Positions 25,115 to 32,845 of a stretch of 64,000 nt of DNA are shown in pieces; the stretch's first letter is position 1, and each line of letters begins with the position of its first letter. The translations under genes and the position numbers were made by a program. This DNA comes from UBA3064 sp016868095 (GTDB taxonomy: Bacteria; Pseudomonadota; Gammaproteobacteria; Burkholderiales; Burkholderiaceae_E), in NCBI GenBank assembly GCA_041175665.1, contig JBEDEM010000003.1:6375-70374 (forward strand), in the 5' to 3' direction. The notes below the pieces were generated by a model that was not told the DNA's origin, made no database searches, and was given only the letters and a program-made list of their open reading frames with translations.

Positions 25115-25936
25115 CTAAGTAATGCGTAAATAGATCGGCTCAAAGCCTTCGAGTTCGAACTTGAGCCGGTCGCCGGGATTTGGAAACTTCGAGCGCACCA
25201 AGGATCCCAAAATTGCGATCTGACCTTTACAAAGATAGGTGCCGCGATCGTTGGCCTCATTGGCTAGCCATGCGAGTGCTTCAAGCGGATGCCCCATGAG
25301 GTCACGGCCATAGCCCTGGCCAACCACTTCGTCGTTGATCAAGGCAGTTCCACTCAAGCTGCCAATACCTTCATTAGCGCTACCCAGGCTGCGCCAGTCA
25401 CGGCGCCATCGACCAAGGATCGCACCTTCGTTCCACGCATTGTCTGCAAGCAGTTGCAAGCCATGCTGGGCCATCTTGTCGTAATCAGCACAGCGATCGT
25501 CAGCCAGTTCCATCGCAGGCGCAACGGCATCAACAGCGTCTAAAACACTGTAGCGATCGTGTCGGCTGGTACCCCGACCGCGTGGCGGCTTGAGATCTGA
25601 CGCGATGCGAACAGCTATTTCAAACTCGACCAAAAGCCTTCCGTAGCTCGACGATTCGGTCTTTGCTGGTGAATCAATCACCTGTTTACTGTGCAAACGG
25701 CCTGCGATGGGCGCATCAAGACCAACCATGGCCTGCATCACCGGCGTTGCAAGCGCAATCTTCCAGCCAATGGCCTCACCGCAATACTGCGCCTTGATAT
25801 CGACAAATGCCTGCTGCGCCTCGACAGCTTGGGCTCTGGACTCGGGCGCAAACCCAGCAGGTACAGCGCTCAATGGCGCACGGTCCTGGTGCTGTTGCAC
25901 CAACCATTCGGCGAGAGCTTCGGCATGGCTTGTCAT
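25115..25936 (-). CDS. 2-keto-4-pentenoate hydratase-like protein (FAH superfamily)
   Basis: A protein of about 273 residues resembling MhpD/TodG hydratases and oxaloyl decarboxylases. Segments are IGWKIALATPVMQAMVGLDAPIAGRL, VEFEIAVRIASDL with acidic metal-binding residues, and a C-terminal GHPLEALAWLANEANDRGTYLCKGQIAILGSL. It would hydrate 2-hydroxypenta-2,4-dienoate in aromatic meta-cleavage, but no partner aldolase or dehydrogenase is nearby. ATG 25936 begins a normal N-terminus; the longer frame to 26014 runs into the folE upstream region. It is convergent with the MmgE/PrpD gene. Confidence 0.8.
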   Translation of the reverse strand: MTSHAEALAEWLVQQHQDRAPLSAVPAGFAPESRAQAVEAQQAFVDIKAQYCGEAIGWKIALATPVMQAMVGLDAPIAGRLHSKQVIDSPAKTESSSYGRLLVEFEIAVRIASDLKPPRGRGTSRHDRYSVLDAVDAVAPAMELADDRCADYDKMAQHGLQLLADNAWNEGAILGRWRRDWRSLGSANEGIGSLSGTALINDEVVGQGYGRDLMGHPLEALAWLANEANDRGTYLCKGQIAILGSLVRSKFPNPGDRLKFELEGFEPIYLRIT

Positions 25937-26067
25937 GGCATCAGTATTGCCGCAAATCAGGCACGAAACAAGAGGCCAAATCCCCTCCTTTGGCTTGGGG
26001 TCGCTCACATGCACCAGCGTGGAACGGGTTTACCCTAGGCAATCCACTCCTCAAAAAGAAGGCGCTC

Positions 26068-26817
26068 ATGATGAACGCAAAATTGCCCGATGTCGCTGCT
26101 CAAGCGCTAGAGCGTGAAAGCATTGACGATTCGATGGGCGTCCCGATCTCCGAAAACATAAGGCGCCGCGTTAAGCAAGCTGGTGCCCGCTTTCATGCAA
26201 ACGACAACATCGCCGAGTTTATTGAACCTGGCGAGCTCGATTTACTACTGGGCGAAGTGCAAGCACAAATGGAAAAAGTGCTCAAGAGCCTCGTCATCGA
26301 CACCGAGAGCGATCACAACACCCAAGAGACCGGCCGACGTGTTGCAAAAATGTTTTTGCAGGAAGTGTTTCGCGGGCGCTATCAGCCGATGCCTGCCTTG
26401 ACCGAGTTTCCAAACGTATCCAACCTCAACGAGTTAATGATCATCGGTCCAATCACGGTGCGCAGCGCCTGCTCGCACCACTTGTGTCCGATCATGGGCC
26501 ATGTTTGGGTTGGCGTGATGCCCAACGAACACTCCAATCTCATTGGCCTATCGAAATACGCGCGCATGGCTGACTGGATCATGAGCCGCCCTCAGATCCA
26601 GGAGGAAGCCGTTGTCCAACTTGCCGATGTGCTGCAAGAAAAAATGTCGCCTGATGGCTTGGCAATTGTGATGGAGGCCGATCACTTTTGTATGCACTGG
26701 CGCGGCGTCAAAGATGTTGACTCTCGTATGATTAACTCGGTGATGCGCGGGTCCTTTTTAAAGGACGCCAACTTGCGCCGTGAATTTCTCTCTCTGATCC
26801 AATCGAAAAAGGCCTAA
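26068..26817 (+). CDS. folE: GTP cyclohydrolase I
   Basis: A 249-residue FolE that opens GTP to dihydroneopterin triphosphate. It shows DHNTQETGRRVAKMFLQEVFRGRY, the zinc ligands in SACSHHLCPIMG and HFCMHWRGVKD, and LSKYARMADW. The first 50 residues are an extension with no motif. The ATG at 26068 follows AAGAAGG; a second ATG is at 26071. The SHHLCP variant in place of EHHL is notable. It is followed 4 nt later by a BLUF photoreceptor gene, which suggests light control or a photolyase-related pterin role. Confidence 0.93.
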   Translation: MMNAKLPDVAAQALERESIDDSMGVPISENIRRRVKQAGARFHANDNIAEFIEPGELDLLLGEVQAQMEKVLKSLVIDTESDHNTQETGRRVAKMFLQEVFRGRYQPMPALTEFPNVSNLNELMIIGPITVRSACSHHLCPIMGHVWVGVMPNEHSNLIGLSKYARMADWIMSRPQIQEEAVVQLADVLQEKMSPDGLAIVMEADHFCMHWRGVKDVDSRMINSVMRGSFLKDANLRREFLSLIQSKKA

Positions 26818-26821
26818 GCCC

Positions 26822-27247
26822 ATGCTGGTTCGACTCCTTTATGCAAGCCGTCCTGCCCAACAAAGCGCAAATAGTTTGGTTGACGATATTTTGAAAAGCT
26901 GCAGGGAAAATAACCCTCAACACGGCATCACCGGCGTGCTGTGTTTTAGCGAACAAGCCTTTTTGCAGCTCATCGAAGGCAATCGTGTTGCAATCAATCG
27001 GGTCTATGGACAAATTGTCCAAGATCAGCGCCACACCGACGTCAGTCTCCTGCACTATGAGGAAATCAACGAGCGGATCTTTGGCAGTTGGACTATGGGT
27101 CAGGTCAATCTCGAAAAGATCAATCCTTCAGTCATTCTTAAGTACTGTCCTTTGCCGGAGCTCGATCCGTTTGCCATATCGGGTTCAGCCGCTCTGGCCT
27201 TGCTCAAGGATTTATTTGCCAGCGCATCGATCGTAGGTCGTGCTTAA
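26822..27247 (+). CDS. BLUF-domain blue-light photoreceptor
   Basis: A 141-residue protein that is mostly a single BLUF domain with a short C-terminal helix (about residues 100-140). The core shows VRLLYASR with the flavin-contacting Tyr, HGITGVLCFSEQAFLQLIEG with the conserved Asn/Gln region and the Gln of FLQLIEG, and SWTMGQV matching the Trp/Met loop. BLUF domains bind FAD and report blue light through hydrogen-bond changes. There is no EAL or other output domain, so it must work through a partner. It is 4 nt downstream of folE, implying cotranscription. Confidence 0.9.
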   Translation: MLVRLLYASRPAQQSANSLVDDILKSCRENNPQHGITGVLCFSEQAFLQLIEGNRVAINRVYGQIVQDQRHTDVSLLHYEEINERIFGSWTMGQVNLEKINPSVILKYCPLPELDPFAISGSAALALLKDLFASASIVGRA

Positions 27248-27331
27248 AACAAGTTCGTTTTTTGGCTGATTTTCGCTCCGCTCAGCTCAAGAAGTCATGC
27301 AGGATTGACGCTGCGAGTGTAAAGTAGCCGG

Positions 27332-28093
27332 ATGATGCAAAGCATCTCCGAATCGGTGCCTAGCCAGCCACCACAGCAGATCCCTTTGTCCTCGCCGTTG
27401 CGGTGGCTTGCTCGCGGCTGGCGCGATCTCAACGAGACGCGCTTTCTCGGCATGCTTTATGGTGGGATTTTTGTGCTGATGGGTTTATCAGTGCACTGGA
27501 TGTATTCAACCCTTTGGCAGATGACCATGGGATTGACAGCCGGTTTTTTTCTGATGGGCCCGTTTATTTGTTGCGGTGTCTACGAGTTGTCGAGACAGCG
27601 CGAAGCAGGCACCCCGCCTGATTTGACTGCGAGCCTTTTAGCGTGGCGTCGCAATGTCAAATCGCTTGCTTTTTTCGCAGCGATCCTGACTTTTCTGATG
27701 ATTGTGTGGGCCCGGGTTTCGGTGGTCATCTTTGCCTTACTGTCACCCCATGAAATGCCCACGGTCGCCGGCGTCATTGAGCGGATCCTCAGCTTAAGCA
27801 ATCTTGACTTCATCCTTGTTTGGGCGGCAGTTGGTTCAGTGTTTGCTTCGCTTGCATTTGCTTTGTCGGTGGTATCGGTGCCTTTTATGCTCGATCGGCC
27901 TTGCGACACCATGGAGGCCATATTTCGTAGTGTCCACGCCTTGTGGCGTAACCCCATGGTGATGCTTCTTTGGGCTTTTTTGATCGTACTGCTTATTGGT
28001 ACAAGCCTTGCCTTCTTCTTGCCACTGCTTGCAATTACCGCCCCTTTGATTGGCCATGCCACCTGGCATGCTTATAAGGACCTGCTTGAATAA
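27332..28093 (+). CDS. DUF2189 domain membrane protein
   Basis: A 253-residue protein with about six hydrophobic segments: IFVLMGLSVHWM, MTMGLTAGFFLMGPFICCGVYELSRQREAG, LAFFAAILTFLMIVWARVSVVIFALL, FILVWAAVGSVFASLAFALSVVSVPFML, VMLLWAFLIVLLIGTSLAFFLPLLAI and a final TAPLIGHATWHAYKDLL. The GPF-x-x-x-GxYELSR and GHATWHAYKDL signatures are those of DUF2189. Function is unknown. It is about 85 bp downstream of BLUF. Confidence 0.82.
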   Translation: MMQSISESVPSQPPQQIPLSSPLRWLARGWRDLNETRFLGMLYGGIFVLMGLSVHWMYSTLWQMTMGLTAGFFLMGPFICCGVYELSRQREAGTPPDLTASLLAWRRNVKSLAFFAAILTFLMIVWARVSVVIFALLSPHEMPTVAGVIERILSLSNLDFILVWAAVGSVFASLAFALSVVSVPFMLDRPCDTMEAIFRSVHALWRNPMVMLLWAFLIVLLIGTSLAFFLPLLAITAPLIGHATWHAYKDLLE

Positions 28094-28152
28094 GGCAAGG
28101 CCTTTCACGCCATTTCAACACACCCACGCTGACAAACCCAAACACAAATCCC

Positions 28153-29187
28153 ATGCGACTGCTAACGGTTCTTTGTCTTATCGCGGCCTCCCATGGACTG
28201 GCCCTGCTCCAAAGCGCAAGCGCGCAATCAAAGTCCGTTGTGGCGATCTGTGCGACCGACCAGTCTTGGTGCGATCTGGCTGCAAGCAGCTTTTCGAAGA
28301 AGACAGGTATTCGGGTCTTGCAAACCCGAAAGGCGACCGGCGAAGCGCTGGCGCAATTGCGTGCTGAATCGGCCAACCCAAAGACTGATATTTGGTGGGG
28401 AGGAACGGGAGACCCGTTTTTGCAAGCGGCCGAGCTTGGGCTGCTTGATGCATATCGCCCGACTTACATGAATGATTTACATGCCTGGTCGGTGCGCCAG
28501 TATGCAATGAGCCAAAATATGGTCGGTGGGTTTTACACAAGCGCCATTGGATTTGGTTATAACGAAGATATCTTAAAAAAGAAAAAACTTCCGATTCCAG
28601 CTTGTTGGAAGGATCTCGTTGATCAGCGCTATCGAGGCGAAATTGAGATTTCACACCCCGCCTCAAGCGGTACCGCCTATACGATTCTGGCCGGACTTGT
28701 GCAACTCATGGGTGAGGATGCAGCCTTCGATTACATGAAGCAATTGCATAAGAATGTGACTCAGTACACTCGCAGTGGCACCGCACAGTCCCGCTCGGTA
28801 GCCCGTGGTGAAGTGGGCATTGGTGTGAGTTTTCTATTTGGCTTTGAACTCGAACGAATAACTAATAAGTTTCCTGTCAAAACCGTCGCGCCTTGCGAGG
28901 GCACCTCTTATGAAATCGGCGGGATCGCACTTGTTAAGGGTTCGAGAAACCGCGAAGCTGCGCTCCAGTATTACGATTTTTTGATGAGCGCTGAAGGTCA
29001 GGCACTCGGTGGAAAGTCCAACTCGCTTCAATACCCAGCCAATAAGACTTTTAAGCCGGACCCACGTATACCAAGCATGGATGGGGTAAAGCTTATTCGC
29101 TATGACTTTGAGAAGTATGGCAAAGGGGCCGAGCGTAAGCGTCTTGTTGAACGTTGGTCGCGGGAGGTTGAGTCTGCGCCCAGATAA
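28153..29187 (+). CDS. Periplasmic ABC transporter substrate-binding protein (family 1)
   Basis: A 344-residue binding protein. A signal peptide of about 23 residues (LLTVLCLIAASHGLALLQSASA) precedes VVAICATDQSWCDLAASSFSKKTGIRVLQTRKATGEALAQL, the two-lobed ferric/phosphonate-type start, and TDIWWGGTGDPFLQAAE. The C-terminal lobe (EIGGIALVKGSRNREAALQYYDFLMSAEGQ) is also characteristic. No permease or ATPase gene is adjacent, so this is an orphan. Ligand unknown. Confidence 0.85.
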   Translation: MRLLTVLCLIAASHGLALLQSASAQSKSVVAICATDQSWCDLAASSFSKKTGIRVLQTRKATGEALAQLRAESANPKTDIWWGGTGDPFLQAAELGLLDAYRPTYMNDLHAWSVRQYAMSQNMVGGFYTSAIGFGYNEDILKKKKLPIPACWKDLVDQRYRGEIEISHPASSGTAYTILAGLVQLMGEDAAFDYMKQLHKNVTQYTRSGTAQSRSVARGEVGIGVSFLFGFELERITNKFPVKTVAPCEGTSYEIGGIALVKGSRNREAALQYYDFLMSAEGQALGGKSNSLQYPANKTFKPDPRIPSMDGVKLIRYDFEKYGKGAERKRLVERWSREVESAPR

Positions 29188-29221
29188 CGCGATGCCCCAA
29201 TGAGGCTGGGCGCAATTTTTC

Positions 29222-30175
29222 ATGGATGATTCGCAGCGATCTGCCAACTCGCGAAGCTTCTGGATTGGTACGCTCTGCTATCTAAACTCTGCTTTGGTGT
29301 GGGGCTTAAATATCCCGCTGACTGCAGCGCTTTTTGCAAGCTTTGATCCCTTTTGGCTTGCGCCGCTGCGCTTAACGATCGCCTCTTGCCTGCTGGCCAT
29401 TGCTGTGCTGGTCAGCCTTGGCCATCGTTCCTTGCAATCCCCGATCCCGATAGCACGGGTATTGCTGATGAGTCTTTGTGTGAGCTGTTTTTTTACGCTC
29501 TATAACTTAGGACTCTTGCACACCAACACCATCACCGCGGCAGCGATCATGGCCGGCTCACCAGTTTACGGCGCTGTGACCACTCGGCTTATGACCGGCG
29601 CAAAACTTGAAAAGGGCTTCTGGGGCGCAGCACTGCTCACGATTATCGGCGCAGCCATTGCGATTTATGGTCGATCCGAACGAAACGCCCAAGGTATTGC
29701 GCTTGAGGGTGGGGAAATCCTCATTGTGCTTTCGATCGCTGCCTGGACAGCTTATTCAATTCTTTCTCAGCGCTGGTTTCCTGCCGGCGTACCACAATTA
29801 CAACGCACCTTTCTCACGTCACTTGGGTCGATTCCGTGCCTGCTCGTTTTCTGGCTGATCGCTTGGAGCACGGGTTTGGTCGGCCCACCGAATTTTCACC
29901 CCTCCGTCGAGGCGATTCGTAACCTCTTCATCACCGCGGCATTTTCGACCGCTATTGGCGCTGTTACCTGGAACATCGGGGTTGCCCGTTTAGGCATCAA
30001 CGCCGGGGTGATGTGGCAAAACATGGTGCCTGTGTTTGCAGTACTCATCACGCTCGTCGTGTTTGAAGTGCAGCCCATGCCCGAGCAAGTTATCGGAGGC
30101 TGCGTCGTGCTATCGGGCGTGCTTTATATGCAATGGCAAAAGCTGCGACTCAGCCGGGCGTCACATGCAACATGA
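29222..30175 (+). CDS. DMT family (EamA) transporter
   Basis: A 317-residue permease with two EamA repeats of about five helices each. Segments include LNSALVWGLNIPLTAALFASFDPFWLAPLRL, LLHTNTITAAAIMAGSPVYGAVTTRL and, in the second repeat, AVTWNIGVARLGINAGVMWQNMVPVFAVLITLVVF. The first repeat ends near IYGRSERNAQG. Many relatives export metabolites. It is 34 bp after the orphan binding protein and convergent with the alcohol dehydrogenase. Confidence 0.85.
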   Translation: MDDSQRSANSRSFWIGTLCYLNSALVWGLNIPLTAALFASFDPFWLAPLRLTIASCLLAIAVLVSLGHRSLQSPIPIARVLLMSLCVSCFFTLYNLGLLHTNTITAAAIMAGSPVYGAVTTRLMTGAKLEKGFWGAALLTIIGAAIAIYGRSERNAQGIALEGGEILIVLSIAAWTAYSILSQRWFPAGVPQLQRTFLTSLGSIPCLLVFWLIAWSTGLVGPPNFHPSVEAIRNLFITAAFSTAIGAVTWNIGVARLGINAGVMWQNMVPVFAVLITLVVFEVQPMPEQVIGGCVVLSGVLYMQWQKLRLSRASHAT

Positions 30176-30222
30176 AGCCGAGCCCGGCGCACGCTCTAAG
30201 GTAAGCTAAGCTGCGCTGGCAT

Positions 30223-30246
30223 GGCCTGGCTTCTGAAAGTCAGGCC
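30223..30246. terminator. Hairpin between convergent genes, probable terminator
   Basis: A 10-bp stem (GGCCTGGCTT / AAGTCAGGCC, one G-U pair) with a CTGA loop is followed by TCTTTG on the plus strand. It lies between the EamA permease and the alcohol dehydrogenase, both of which end here. No T-run is present on the minus side. Confidence 0.45.
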
Positions 30247-30264
30247 TCTTTGCCGCTTTGGAAG

Positions 30265-31317
30265 TCAAGCTGCTTTGGCAACCACCCGTCCAATGACCGT
30301 CCCGGCCTTGAGTTGATCAAGCACGCCTGATACCTCCTCCATACGACAGACCGCTGTCGGAATCGGTTTGAGCTTGCCGCTTCTTGCAAGCTCGACCACC
30401 TCGCGCAATTCTTGTAGCGACCCAACATAAGAACCCTGGATGGTCGTTGCACGTTGTGCTATTGGAACGAGTGACAAAGACAGTTCACCGCCATAAAGCC
30501 CAACCAGCACATAGCGCCCGCCTTTTCGCAAAGCTGCAATAGCAAGCGAAGCGGTGTTTTCTGCTCCGACCAAATCCACAGCGCCCCAAAGCCCACCGGG
30601 CAGCGCTTGCAGCTGCTCTAGCGCCTTTTCATCGAGCGGATCAATGCAAACACTTGCACCGGCTTCCTTGGCAGCATCCCATTTGCTGCGCTGAATCTCA
30701 CAAACCGCAATTTGCTCGTGGCCCAGCGCCTTGAGGACAGCAATGGCCATTAAACCAAGACCCCCTGCACCCATCACAACGATCCAGTCGCTGGGCTTAC
30801 AAGGCATCAGTTTGCGGACGGCGCTATAAGTGGTGAGCCCCGAGCAGGCCAGAATCGGTGCATAACTTGGATCAATACCGCTTGCGTCGACCAAATACTT
30901 CGGATGCGGCACCAGTATGTGGTCGCCGTAGCCGCCTGACTTTTGAATACCGATATAGCGCGGGGTTGGACACCAGTTGTCCATGCCCTCAAGGCAACGC
31001 GCACAGCTGCCGCAACCGGTCCAAGGGTAAACCAGTCGATCCTCGCCAATCGGTACATCATGCGCTTGTGGTCCGGCCGATAACACCGTCCCATAGGGCT
31101 CATGTCCGAGGGTCACAGGCAGCTTCATTCCGCGTTGGGACATATGAAACTTCTTGCCCCCGCCTAGATCAAAGTAACCATCCCGAATATGCACATCTGA
31201 GTGACAAACACCACAATAGGTCACGCGCACCAAGACCTCGGTGCCTTGTGGCACGGGCGTTTCACGAATCGCCTTTTGCAAGGGCATACCCCAGTCGGTC
31301 ACTTCATAACTGATCAT
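30265..31317 (-). CDS. Zinc-dependent alcohol dehydrogenase
   Basis: A medium-chain dehydrogenase of 350 residues. The catalytic zinc site is in VTYCGVCHSDVHIRDG and LGHEPYGTV, the structural zinc Cys cluster is CGSCARCLEGMDNWC, and the NAD fold is VVMGAGGLGLMAIAVLKALG. The ATG at 31317 has GGAG 8 nt upstream; the frame extends 28 codons further without family similarity. Alcohol/aldehyde substrate unknown. It is divergent from the MFS carrier. Confidence 0.9.
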   Translation of the reverse strand: MISYEVTDWGMPLQKAIRETPVPQGTEVLVRVTYCGVCHSDVHIRDGYFDLGGGKKFHMSQRGMKLPVTLGHEPYGTVLSAGPQAHDVPIGEDRLVYPWTGCGSCARCLEGMDNWCPTPRYIGIQKSGGYGDHILVPHPKYLVDASGIDPSYAPILACSGLTTYSAVRKLMPCKPSDWIVVMGAGGLGLMAIAVLKALGHEQIAVCEIQRSKWDAAKEAGASVCIDPLDEKALEQLQALPGGLWGAVDLVGAENTASLAIAALRKGGRYVLVGLYGGELSLSLVPIAQRATTIQGSYVGSLQELREVVELARSGKLKPIPTAVCRMEEVSGVLDQLKAGTVIGRVVAKAA

Positions 31318-31534
31318 GTGATTACTCCAGAATTGGCTAGTTTGATTTGAAACACGCTCAAGCAAGCGTTCAAGCTGCAAACTTGATGACACAGCCTGCA
31401 TCGTAAGCCTTCAGAGGCTGCTTCGGCGCAAGCCTTTGGCATGGCGACTGAAGCCACCTTGGATTTGGGCAAGGCGCTGTAAAGATAATGGAACGCTGAA
31501 ATCAAAGCCGCTATAGATCTGCTACTGTGACGGC

Positions 31535-32845
31535 ATGCACAACAAAGATGCCATCGACGTAATCAACGACCAAGGCGTGGATTCGAATTACGCTTGGATC
31601 AGGCTTTGTATCTCGCTGCTATTAATGATCATCGGTGGCAGCGGTATGTACATGACCATTATCGTCCTGCCGGAGGTACAGCAGGAGTTTGGTGTTGCAA
31701 GAGCAGATGCCTCCCTGCCCTACACGCTCACGATGATTGGCTTTGGCGTTGGCGGGGTGTTGATGGGAAAACTTGCTGATCGCTTTGGCGTTTGGCTTCC
31801 TATCATGCTCGGGGGTACTTGTCTTAGCGCTGGATTTCTTCTTGGAGGCGGCGCAGCAAGCCTTTGGTACTTTAGCCTTGTCCAAGGACTCTTGGTTGGC
31901 ATGCTCGGAAGCTCATCGAGCTTCGCACCCTTAATGGCCGATGCATCACTATGGTTTGTAAAACGACGTGGGATCGCAGTCGGCATTGTCGCTTCTGGCA
32001 ACTACATGGCCGGTGCGATTTGGCCTCCTTTGGTTCGACATTGGGTTGACCTTTATGGCTGGCGCGACACCATGATGGGCGTGGGCATCTTTTGCGTGAT
32101 GACGATGTTACCGCTTGCTTTGCTCCTCAGACGACGGCCACCTGGCCATGTGCTTGTCAGCAGCGTCACGAACGATCAAGCGCAGGCAGCAAGCAGTAAT
32201 CCCCAAGCGTGCAACAAGCCCATACAATCCCCAGAGCATAGCTTGGGCATTTCATCGGGCGCGCTCTTGGCGCTACTTTGTCTTGCTGGCGTTGCCTGCT
32301 GCATTGCAATGGCGATGCCGCAAGTCCATATTGTTGCTTATTGTACCGATCTTGGTTTTGGAGCTGTCAAGGGCGCACAAATGCTCTCGGTGATGCTGGC
32401 GGCTGGGGTCGTTAGCCGACTGATCTTCGGACTTATCTCTGACCGAATTGGCGGACTGCGAACCTTATTGCTAGGTTCGGTGCTGCAGGGCCTCGCCTTA
32501 TTACTCTTTATACCCTTTCAGGACCTGAGCTCGCTATTTCTGGTGTCAGCCTTATTTGGGCTTTTCCAGGGCGGTATCGTACCTGCCTACGCCATTATTG
32601 TTCGCGAATATTTCCCACCCCAAGTGGCGGCCACTCGGGTCGGGATTGTTATCATGTTTACGCTCGGTGGCATGGCACTAGGCGGCTGGATGTCTGGCTG
32701 GATCTTCGATGTAAGCGGTTCATACGAGGCAGCCTTCATGAATGGCATCGCTTGGAATTTCGTCAATCTGCTGATCGTTGTCGGTCTACTTTACCGACAA
32801 CGTCAAATGAAACAGCGTTTCCTCACTGCAAACCACGCTGCCTGA
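31535..32845 (+). CDS. Major facilitator superfamily transporter
   Basis: A 436-residue carrier with 12 predicted helices. Between helices 2 and 3 is GVLMGKLADRFGVWLP, matching the family G-x-L-a-D-r-x-G loop; a second such loop is LIFGLISDRIGGLRT in the C-half. A polar linker (about residues 200-235, SSVTNDQAQAASSNPQACNK) separates the halves. It resembles monocarboxylate/oxalate-formate-type carriers. Its last 23 nt overlap the end of the convergent oligopeptidase gene. Confidence 0.88.
   Translation: MHNKDAIDVINDQGVDSNYAWIRLCISLLLMIIGGSGMYMTIIVLPEVQQEFGVARADASLPYTLTMIGFGVGGVLMGKLADRFGVWLPIMLGGTCLSAGFLLGGGAASLWYFSLVQGLLVGMLGSSSSFAPLMADASLWFVKRRGIAVGIVASGNYMAGAIWPPLVRHWVDLYGWRDTMMGVGIFCVMTMLPLALLLRRRPPGHVLVSSVTNDQAQAASSNPQACNKPIQSPEHSLGISSGALLALLCLAGVACCIAMAMPQVHIVAYCTDLGFGAVKGAQMLSVMLAAGVVSRLIFGLISDRIGGLRTLLLGSVLQGLALLLFIPFQDLSSLFLVSALFGLFQGGIVPAYAIIVREYFPPQVAATRVGIVIMFTLGGMALGGWMSGWIFDVSGSYEAAFMNGIAWNFVNLLIVVGLLYRQRQMKQRFLTANHAA

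Noticed and set aside
25807..26067. Upstream extension of the folE frame
   Set aside because: Antisense to the hydratase gene; no FolE-like residues before ATG 26068.
28178..28666. Minus-strand ORF of 162 codons inside the binding-protein gene
   Set aside because: Antisense to a clear signal-peptide-bearing binding protein; Arg/Pro/Ser-rich shadow.
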